Positions 1 to 5,359 of a DNA stretch of 8,120 nt are shown here, piece by piece (position 1 is the first letter of the stretch; every line of letters begins with the position of its first letter). The notes below the pieces were generated by a model. That model was not told the DNA's origin and made no database searches. It was given only the letters and a program-made list of their open reading frames with translations. The stretch spans positions 1-8,120 of the forward strand of contig CBDVAK010000151.1 of NCBI GenBank assembly GCA_965371945.1, given 5' to 3'. This DNA comes from CBDVAK01 sp965371945. GTDB lineage: Bacteria > Pseudomonadota > Gammaproteobacteria > Competibacterales > JAHEDQ01. The translations under genes and the position numbers were made by a program.

Positions 1-631
1 TGTCCACCTGAGTCGTGACACTGCTGTCGGGGCTTTCGCTCAACAACCGTTCCCGTGCCTGGTACAACTGGTAGATGATCTCGCGGCGCTGTGGATCGCG
101 CACCATGGACTGCACCCAGGTCACCGCCACCAACCGCGTCCCGCCCCGCACCGGATCGACACGATGGCGGGTCGATGCCGGATAGAGGACGGCATCACCG
201 GCGCTGTATTTGATGGCCTGTTCGCCGAAGCTGGTCTGCACCACCAGATCACCACCCTGATAGCTGTCAGGTTCGGAGAGAAAAACGGTGACGGCTATAT
301 CCGAGCGATAGTGCGGGCCATCGCCCATAATCGGGTCATCGACATGCGCACCATAGCCCATACCGGTCTGGTAGCGGGCGTAGAAAGGAACCGCCACCCG
401 CGCCGGGAGCGCGGCGGCCCGATAGACGGGATGATTGACCAGGTTTCCCATCACAATGCGGTTGAGTCGTTCCTGTTGAGCGGCCTGCGGCGACAGTTCC
501 TGGTTGTTCTTGACCTGCGCGGCAGCCGCTCCTGCTGAGATCCTGCCATCCTGGAATTCGGCAGCGTCCAGCAGTCGGTTGACCGTGTCGAGTTCGGCGA
601 CACCCAATACCGAACGCAGGCGCAGCAACAC
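1..631 (-). CDS. PKHD-type Fe(II)/2-oxoglutarate-dependent hydroxylase (YbiX/PiuC family), 3' end outside window
   Basis: A non-heme iron dioxygenase of the YbiX/PiuC family, which uses O2 and 2-oxoglutarate to hydroxylate a substrate that is still uncertain; in several bacteria the family goes with iron uptake. Read from a GTG at 629-631, 210 residues are visible and the frame is open at the window edge; the family is about 225 residues, so only a short tail is missing. The double-stranded beta-helix signature is complete: the H96-x-D98 iron ligands in GAHVDDP, distal H156 in STRHRVDP, and R166 ten residues later as the 2-oxoglutarate-binding arginine. The N-terminal part (DAAEFQDGR, AQVKNNQEL) is also typical of the family. 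The GTG directly follows an in-frame TGA, with a weak purine-rich stretch GGGCGGGG upstream; the adjoining TTG (626-628) is an alternative start. It lies 38 bp downstream of the 670-1713 gene and is probably translated from the same message. Family assignment is firm; substrate unknown. Confidence 0.9.
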   Translation of the reverse strand, partial: MLLRLRSVLGVAELDTVNRLLDAAEFQDGRISAGAAAAQVKNNQELSPQAAQQERLNRIVMGNLVNHPVYRAAALPARVAVPFYARYQTGMGYGAHVDDPIMGDGPHYRSDIAVTVFLSEPDSYQGGDLVVQTSFGEQAIKYSAGDAVLYPASTRHRVDPVRGGTRLVAVTWVQSMVRDPQRREIIYQLYQARERLLSESPDSSVTTQVD

Positions 632-669
632 TCAGCGCAACCCCGCCCGGAACCCGGCGCCGCCCGGGC

Positions 670-1713
670 TCACAGTTGTCTGCTCTCGACCAGGGACTCG
701 ATGCGCGATGCACTGTCGGGACCGTGGCGCCGATGACAATCGACTACCGCACGCGCAACCCCAAGCCAATGACCGTGACCGCAGCGAACCGCGTCCTTGA
801 GGTCGTGCAGATCCTCGTTGTCCACCCACTGTAGATAGGCCCGCGACAGGGTCGGAAACAGATCCCTGCGCAGCGGTTGCAGATTGCCGAAGTAGAAATG
901 AATCGAGGCACTATTCTGATCGGACAGCAAGGCGGGCAAGGCGGTCAGGCAGTCGGCCAGGTGGTCGCGTACCGCCCGCACCAGAATTTCGGCGCGCGAG
1001 CTGGCGAGATCGAGCAGCATGTCGTCCCAACCCGAACCGAGCAAGCCACCGGCCACCAGCTCGCCGATCTCATGGAGAATGGCTGCCTCCAGTTCATTCT
1101 CGGTCATGGACTCGAGCGCGTCGTCGGCATCGTTGTCGAAGTCATAGCAGCCCACGCTGCGGGACATGGCGTTCTCGCGCTTGTTCCAGCGCCATTCCTC
1201 GACCCGCTCCCAGAGCATGCGCTGCAGTGATTCCCTGCGTATGTAGATGGTACGATCGTTGGCCATGGCCGGTGGCGCCGCAAGCTCGCGGGCCAGTTCA
1301 CGGCCGGTCACCAGCACGCTGTAGCCATCCAGTTGCTCGACCCGCAACAACTGCGCGAGAAAAAAACAAGGCTTGCCAAAACGTCCCAGGCCACCGCTGT
1401 AGACCAGGCCCCTGGGGAGCAACTGACGGTTGATCGCCTGGTTGTCGAATACCGAATACGATCTGCCTTCGATCTCGATGGGCCGATACTCGGCATCCTC
1501 GAGCACTTCCAGCTCGGTCTCGCGTCGCTGTACCCATGATCCGATATCGGACCTTTCCATCGCCGCACCGAGTGGCAGTCCCCGGCTCCAGCGGTAGAAT
1601 TCGCGCATTTTCAACAGATAGATGCACAGCGTGTAGTCGCCGGCATGGCGGGCGTCGGAAATGTCGCAGTTGCGCTGTATCGCGGTGCGCAGCCCGGTGA
1701 GGAAAGTGTCCAT
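670..1713 (-). CDS. Conserved protein of unknown function (resembles proteins named Sfum_1244 family)
   Basis: A 347-residue soluble protein with no signal peptide or membrane segment. From memory it resembles a conserved family annotated as Sfum_1244 family, found in sulfur-metabolising and other proteobacteria; its function is not known to me. Visible features are a charged N-terminus with the stretch GDYTLCIYLLKMREFYRW (residues 25-42), a middle part with FGKPCFFLAQL, an acidic run (DFDNDADDALESM, 191-203), and HEIGE at 214-218. HEIGE has the form HExxE and could bind a metal, but no third ligand is evident. Codon use matches the neighbours. The ATG at 1711-1713 has only a weak ribosome-binding site (TGAG about 12 bases upstream). 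The hydroxylase gene follows 38 bp downstream, so the two probably form an operon. The upstream minus-strand frame ends 12 bp before this start, so run-through from it is possible, but a separate promoter in 1714-1815 is equally plausible. Confidence 0.8.
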   Translation of the reverse strand: MDTFLTGLRTAIQRNCDISDARHAGDYTLCIYLLKMREFYRWSRGLPLGAAMERSDIGSWVQRRETELEVLEDAEYRPIEIEGRSYSVFDNQAINRQLLPRGLVYSGGLGRFGKPCFFLAQLLRVEQLDGYSVLVTGRELARELAAPPAMANDRTIYIRRESLQRMLWERVEEWRWNKRENAMSRSVGCYDFDNDADDALESMTENELEAAILHEIGELVAGGLLGSGWDDMLLDLASSRAEILVRAVRDHLADCLTALPALLSDQNSASIHFYFGNLQPLRRDLFPTLSRAYLQWVDNEDLHDLKDAVRCGHGHWLGVARAVVDCHRRHGPDSASRIESLVESRQL

Positions 1714-1725
1714 ATCAGCACATTC

Positions 1726-4065
1726 TCAATCCCGAAAGGGAGATACTTGACCGGTATCGGCAGATGATAAAGTTATCACAGTTGGTCCAGCCACCCATGC
1801 GAGCCCGTCAACACCATGAACATGCGTATCCGCAGCCGCTGGCGCCAGGACGGTCGGCCGGCGAGTCTGGAAGACACTGGCACCGCACTGGCAAACGTCA
1901 TCTGGCGCATTGCCCTGGGTTTCACCAAGAACCTGCACGTCGAGCGTTTCGATTTCGCCGACGACCGCCAACGGGTTGCGGTGATCGGGGAGTATCTGGC
2001 GTTTCTGGTGCACACCGCTGACCGTATGGCCTACACACGATTGGATCAGCAACAGCGCCAGCGTCTGATCTCCACCACGGTCACCGGGACGGCCCGCTAC
2101 CTGCAGCAAAACCAGGCCGAGATCTGCGGTCCCGGTGATTACCGGGGTCCCTATGTCGAAATGCTGAGCACCCGCAGCACGGAGTATGCGGAGACCGCCT
2201 TTGACGAGGACGGCAGACCCGGGTACAGCGCGCTGCGTTGTCTGGGCGATAAGATTCAGGGCATCATGGGCAACAGCCAGACCAATCGCTGGGTCATCGA
2301 TCAGGTCATGGATATCGACGCACCACAGACGGTCGATCAACTGCGACAGGCGCTGGAAAACCTGTTGAGAACGACACCTGCAACCGACACCGCGGTTGAC
2401 GCGACGGGGTCGATACCCGCGAATTCGAAGTAGCGAGTCACGCCTGTCTGCTACCGGGCTGCTCCGAACCCGCGGTCCGGCTTTCCCGGCATCAACGATT
2501 GCCGGCGCTGGTCGCCGCGCCCCTGATTCGACCGCCGCCTTGTCGATGGCTTCCAGCAGGCCCGGGGTCGGTTCCACCGCCAGACCCAGCTCGTGCTTGC
2601 GCAGGAAAGCCTGGATCGCGACCCGGGTCTTCCAGTTCAAGGTGCCGTCGATGTCGCCGACGTCATAACCGAGATCATCGAGCGCCTCCTGAATCTCGGC
2701 GGTCAGGCGCTGCTCCTGCTCGACACTTTGATAGCCGATCAACCCCGCACCCTCCTCCGCCGTTGCGGTATCAGTCGTTGCGGTATCTCGTGGGCCGTCT
2801 TCGATGGGGTGATAGACGGTGATCATGGCCTGGATAGCCCTGGCAAGATCGCGATGATCGCGGGCTGAGTCCTTGCCGACGACATTCGACAACACCACCG
2901 CGATATAGCGCAGCCGCCGGGAGACGGAGGGATACTCGATCAGCGCCATCGAACTCATATAGTTGTAACGAGTACCGCGATGGGGCCCACAATCGCCACG
3001 TGGTGGCCTGCAACTATACAGCGAGCCGGACTTGAAATAGACCGCCGCGGGATTCAGCACCTGCGCCGAGGCGTAGCGCATACGATATTCAGTGAGATAC
3101 AGCAACCGCTTGATTTCCCGACTGGACCAGGGGTCCACCAGCCGGCCCTGTTCCATCCGCAGCATGAACTCAGCGAGGCCACGCGCAGTCACATGACTGC
3201 GCGTTCCAGGAATCCGCTGTTTGCCGATGCGCGAGAAGATATCGCCCTGATGCAAGGCACCCGGGTCAAGCGCGTTGCGCTTGACCGGCTCGACCATGGC
3301 CGCCGCCAGTGCTTTGGAAAGCTTCCGCTTCGGCGTATCCCGGATATACGAAGCCACCTGCTTATCCGACACAGGGTATTCAGCTCCGAAACGACGAAGC
3401 AACAGTACTTGTTCCTGAATCATCGCTGCAGAGGCATTGGAGCTGACCGACAGCATCCAGTCCAGATAAGTCCACAGGTTGGCCCGATCCCCCACCTGCA
3501 GCGAACGCCGGCTGAACTCGGCGCTGGCCGCGTCCCAAAAGGCCACCCCGTGTGTGTCGTTGCCGATCAGGTCATCTGCGGTCACCACCGTATCGTGCAG
3601 AATCCGCTTGCGCGCCTCGATGTCGTCGGGATGGGCATCGGCCAGTGCTTGGAAAAACGCCAGCGCCACCAGAACCTTACCGACGCTGCCGGGATGCTGA
3701 GGCGCATCACCACGCCATTCGAAATAGACCGGAGCCTCCGGGTCTGAAAAATCCAGGGCCGCGAAACCGTAGTGGTCAGCATCCTTGCCCAGCAGGGTCT
3801 GCACGAGGGCGCCTTGATCCGGGTTGGCCGCCGGCAAATCCAGATCGGGGTAGTCCAGCAGACGCAGATCAACCTGCTCCAACGGCAGCAGTTCGCCGGG
3901 CGGTCGTCTGACTCCGGCCAACTTGCCCTCCTGGATCAGCTTCTGGGCCTGCAGCCGTGGAATCCCGGTCTCTTCGTAGCCATCCAGCGGATAGGGGAAT
4001 GCAGCCGCAAACGGCAACAACCAAAACAAGCAGGCCGACAGTACATAGCTGGCATATTTTCCCAA
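1726..4065 (-). CDS. Secreted class A beta-lactamase-like serine hydrolase with peptidoglycan-binding domain; frame runs on 258 codons past the expected end
   Basis: A 779-residue frame whose first 521 residues are a periplasmic serine hydrolase of the beta-lactamase/penicillin-binding fold, expected to act on peptidoglycan or beta-lactams. A signal peptide (1-22, cleavage near FAAA-FPYP) is followed by a conserved segment (PLDGYEETGIPRLQAQ) and the catalytic motifs S127-V-G-K130, S208-S-N210 and K345-S-G347. C352 and C359 may form a disulfide. A linker with the repeat DTATTDTATAEE leads to a PG_binding_1-type domain (about 456-515; LGYDVGDIDG, then WKTRVAIQAFL). Start is TTG at 4063-4065 with a strong GGGGGAG six bases upstream. 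It is a paralogue of the hydrolase at 5356-6921, whose protein stops at residue 521. Here no stop occurs there, and residues 545-750 are the in-register complement of the plus-strand gene 1816-2433, so the tail is probably not a domain. A lost stop or a frameshift near 2490-2560 is likely: either shifted frame stops soon, at 2492-2494 or 2451-2453. The real product probably ends near base 2500. Confidence 0.8.
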   Translation of the reverse strand: MGKYASYVLSACLFWLLPFAAAFPYPLDGYEETGIPRLQAQKLIQEGKLAGVRRPPGELLPLEQVDLRLLDYPDLDLPAANPDQGALVQTLLGKDADHYGFAALDFSDPEAPVYFEWRGDAPQHPGSVGKVLVALAFFQALADAHPDDIEARKRILHDTVVTADDLIGNDTHGVAFWDAASAEFSRRSLQVGDRANLWTYLDWMLSVSSNASAAMIQEQVLLLRRFGAEYPVSDKQVASYIRDTPKRKLSKALAAAMVEPVKRNALDPGALHQGDIFSRIGKQRIPGTRSHVTARGLAEFMLRMEQGRLVDPWSSREIKRLLYLTEYRMRYASAQVLNPAAVYFKSGSLYSCRPPRGDCGPHRGTRYNYMSSMALIEYPSVSRRLRYIAVVLSNVVGKDSARDHRDLARAIQAMITVYHPIEDGPRDTATTDTATAEEGAGLIGYQSVEQEQRLTAEIQEALDDLGYDVGDIDGTLNWKTRVAIQAFLRKHELGLAVEPTPGLLEAIDKAAVESGARRPAPAIVDAGKAGPRVRSSPVADRRDSLLRIRGYRPRRVNRGVGCRCRSQQVFQRLSQLIDRLWCVDIHDLIDDPAIGLAVAHDALNLIAQTTQRAVPGSAVLVKGGLRILRAAGAQHFDIGTPVITGTADLGLVLLQVAGRPGDRGGDQTLALLLIQSCVGHTVSGVHQKRQILPDHRNPLAVVGEIETLDVQVLGETQGNAPDDVCQCGASVFQTRRPTVLAPAAADTHVHGVDGLAWVAGPTVITLSSADTGQVSPFRD
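1764..1778. promoter_or_regulatory. Possible operator/promoter between divergent genes (inverted repeat)
   Basis: The 102 bp between the leftward gene starting at 1713 and the rightward gene starting at 1816 contain TGATAA-AG-TTATCA (1765-1778), a perfect inverted repeat with six-base arms and a two-base centre. It is AT-rich in an otherwise GC-rich stretch. On the minus strand TATCAT (1764-1769) matches the sigma-70 -10 box at five of six bases and would give a leader of about 44 nt for the leftward gene, but no good -35 is seen. On the plus strand TTGACC (1747-1752) resembles a -35, but no -10 lies at a proper distance. An operator is an inference; the repeat also lies inside the run-on frame of the hydrolase. 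Confidence 0.3.
1816..2433 (+). CDS. Small conserved-looking helical protein, encoded antisense to the tail of the neighbouring hydrolase frame
   Basis: A 205-residue soluble protein of unknown function. I believe it resembles conserved hypothetical proteins of beta- and gammaproteobacteria that begin MRIRxRWRQDG and end with an IDQVMDIxAP motif; I have no name for the family. It is predicted mostly helical, with the recognisable stretches WRQDGRPASLED (9-20), FLVHTADRMAY (63-73), GPGDYRGPYVE (105-115) and NRWVIDQVMDIDAP (157-170), then a low-complexity polar tail. Third codon positions are strongly G/C, as in the other genes here, which supports this strand as coding. The start may be ATG 1816 or ATG 1822 (MRIRSRW); neither has a clear Shine-Dalgarno sequence. 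The whole gene is covered on the minus strand by residues 545-750 of the 1726-4065 frame, with codons exactly in register. An automatic gene finder that limits opposite-strand overlap would keep only one of the two. Confidence 0.72.
   Translation: MNMRIRSRWRQDGRPASLEDTGTALANVIWRIALGFTKNLHVERFDFADDRQRVAVIGEYLAFLVHTADRMAYTRLDQQQRQRLISTTVTGTARYLQQNQAEICGPGDYRGPYVEMLSTRSTEYAETAFDEDGRPGYSALRCLGDKIQGIMGNSQTNRWVIDQVMDIDAPQTVDQLRQALENLLRTTPATDTAVDATGSIPANSK
2761..2787. repeat. 15-bp tandem repeat in the hydrolase linker
   Basis: The unit CGTTGCGGTATCAGT (2761-2775) is followed directly by a second, partial copy, CGTTGCGGTATC (2776-2787). Fifteen bases is a whole number of codons, so the repeat encodes the duplicated DTAT of the interdomain linker (about residues 427-436) without breaking the frame. 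It probably arose by slippage and changes only linker length. Confidence 0.75.
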
Positions 4066-4094
4066 GGTCTACTCCCCCGTGTAGCTGTGGGCTC

Positions 4095-4102
4095 AGTATA
4101 CT
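4095..4102. promoter_or_regulatory. Candidate bidirectional promoter (symmetric -10) between divergent genes
   Basis: AGTATACT is a perfect palindrome, so TATACT (five of six matches to TATAAT) is present on both strands: 4097-4102 on plus, 4095-4100 on minus. On minus it would place a transcription start near 4088, giving a leader of about 23 nt that includes the strong ribosome-binding site of the TTG-started hydrolase; a weak -35 (CTGGCC) lies 17 bases upstream. On plus a start near 4109 would favour the ATG at 4133 for the glycosylase; no -35 is evident there. Symmetric -10 elements are known to support divergent transcription in bacteria. The assignment rests on one motif in a short spacer. 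Confidence 0.4.
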
Positions 4103-4132
4103 TGGCCGTTGTCCTCAGGCCAGGCGTACACC

Positions 4133-5359
4133 ATGGAACATCTGACGATCCGCATGGCCCGCAGACTGGCGCTGGCGCGATCCGGATTGTTGAAGCCACG
4201 CTGGACCGCCATGCCGGTCAGTACGGGCCGTGGCGACGCACAGGCGCTGGCGGCCGCGCACCGGGTAATCACCCGTTTCGGCTATCTGCAACTGGACACC
4301 GTGTCGATCGCGGGGGCCCGCAGCCATACCATCGTGTTGTTGTCCCGACTGTCCGGCCTGCCCGCCGCGATGGGTGAGCGATTGCTGTCGCCCGGTAGTC
4401 GCTTGTTCGAGTACTGGGGCCACGAAGCATGCTGGATGCCGCTGGAGCTATATCCGGCATTTGCTTTTCGACGCCAGGAATTTCTCCAGCATCCGTGGTG
4501 GGGCGATGTGATCAGCGAACATCAGCCGATCGCCACCGATCTGCTGGCGCGGATTGCGGCCGAAGGCCCGCTGCGTTCCATCGATCTGGAGGGTTCTGGA
4601 AGCACAGGGTGGTGGGATCTGAAAACCACGCGCCGGGTGGCGGCGGCATTGTGGTCCAGCGGTGAGTTGGCCATTCGCGAGCGCAGCAACTTCCAGCGCA
4701 GCTTCGATCTCGCCGAAAGGGTGATCCCGGCGTCGCTCAGGGACCGGCCGATGGCGCTCGAAGATGCGTTGGAGACACTGCTTCTTCGAGCCCTGACAGG
4801 CCACGGTTGGGCCACCTCCGGCACCCTCGCCGCCACCTGGAGACTGGTCAATCGCAAAGCGCAGATCCAGGCGGCCCTGGCAAGATTGCGGGAACACGGC
4901 GATATCGTGCCCTGTGCGTTGCGCAGCACTGCCGGACTGGTGCCAGGATGGATACGCCCCGATGATCTGGAGTTGGCGGCACGCCTGGAGACCGTCAGAC
5001 CGCGATCCGACCGCGGGGTGCTGTTATCGCCTTTCGATCCATTGCTGTGGGACCGCAACCGGGTGCGTCAATTGTTCGGCTTTGAACAGGTGCTGGAAAT
5101 CTACAAACCGGCCGCTCAGCGCCGATACGGCTACTATTGCCTGCCGGTATTGGCTGGTGAACACCTGGTCGCGCGGTTTGATCTCAAAGCCGAACGCAGG
5201 GCCGGCCTGCTGCGGGTACTCTCCTGCCAGCTGGAAGAAAATGTCGCCCACGGCGGTGGCGCGGCAACGGCAGCCGCCGAAAGCGGCCTGGCCCGCTTCG
5301 CCGACGCCTTGGATCTGCAACCATCGGCCCATCCTGACCTCCGTTCCCTGGCAGTCTAG
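4133..5359 (+). CDS. Winged-helix DNA glycosylase, YcaQ/AlkX (HTH_42) family
   Basis: A 408-residue cytoplasmic protein of the HTH_42 superfamily. Members such as Escherichia coli YcaQ (AlkX) and Streptomyces AlkZ are DNA glycosylases that remove bulky alkylated bases and unhook interstrand crosslinks. Landmarks match E. coli YcaQ along the whole length: LTIRMARRLALARSGLL at the N-terminus; the catalytic Q-phi-D motif as Q53-L54-D55 in YLQLDTVSIAGARS; the FEYWGHEACWMP block (92-103); GWWDLK (159-164); RERSNFQRSFDL (182-193); and LSPFDPLLWDR (298-308) followed by the YKPAAQRRYGYYCLPVL block. The length is close to YcaQ (about 410). ATG 4133 is preferred over an in-frame TTG at 4109 because MEHLTIR aligns with the usual start and because the candidate promoter would begin transcription at about 4109. 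It is oriented against both flanking hydrolase genes and looks like an independent DNA-repair gene between two duplicated copies. Its stop overlaps that of the next gene. Confidence 0.93.
   Translation: MEHLTIRMARRLALARSGLLKPRWTAMPVSTGRGDAQALAAAHRVITRFGYLQLDTVSIAGARSHTIVLLSRLSGLPAAMGERLLSPGSRLFEYWGHEACWMPLELYPAFAFRRQEFLQHPWWGDVISEHQPIATDLLARIAAEGPLRSIDLEGSGSTGWWDLKTTRRVAAALWSSGELAIRERSNFQRSFDLAERVIPASLRDRPMALEDALETLLLRALTGHGWATSGTLAATWRLVNRKAQIQAALARLREHGDIVPCALRSTAGLVPGWIRPDDLELAARLETVRPRSDRGVLLSPFDPLLWDRNRVRQLFGFEQVLEIYKPAAQRRYGYYCLPVLAGEHLVARFDLKAERRAGLLRVLSCQLEENVAHGGGAATAAAESGLARFADALDLQPSAHPDLRSLAV
5356..5359. other. Overlapping convergent stop codons (CTAG)
   Basis: CTAG reads TAG on plus (5357-5359), ending the glycosylase, and TAG on minus (complement of 5356-5358), ending the hydrolase. 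The two genes thus overlap tail to tail by four bases, with no intergenic space. Any terminator for either gene must lie inside the other's coding sequence, and their messages must overlap at the 3' ends. Confidence 0.95.

Noticed and set aside
653..668. CCCGG-CCGGG hairpin in the spacer before the hydroxylase
   Set aside because: Five-base stem in a very GC-rich spacer without a T-run; expected by chance and not a convincing terminator.
1726..2433. A third functional domain in the C-terminal tail of the left hydrolase
   Set aside because: The tail is the in-register complement of a plausible plus-strand gene, the paralogue lacks it, and no domain features are seen in it.
2980..3747. 255-codon plus-strand open frame opposite the left hydrolase
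   Set aside because: It is antisense to the catalytic domain with its SxxK and SxN motifs, and its translation has no recognisable family features.
4448..5058. Minus-strand frames of 149 and 178 codons inside the glycosylase
   Set aside because: Shadows of a well-conserved glycosylase gene, with no ribosome-binding site or family features.
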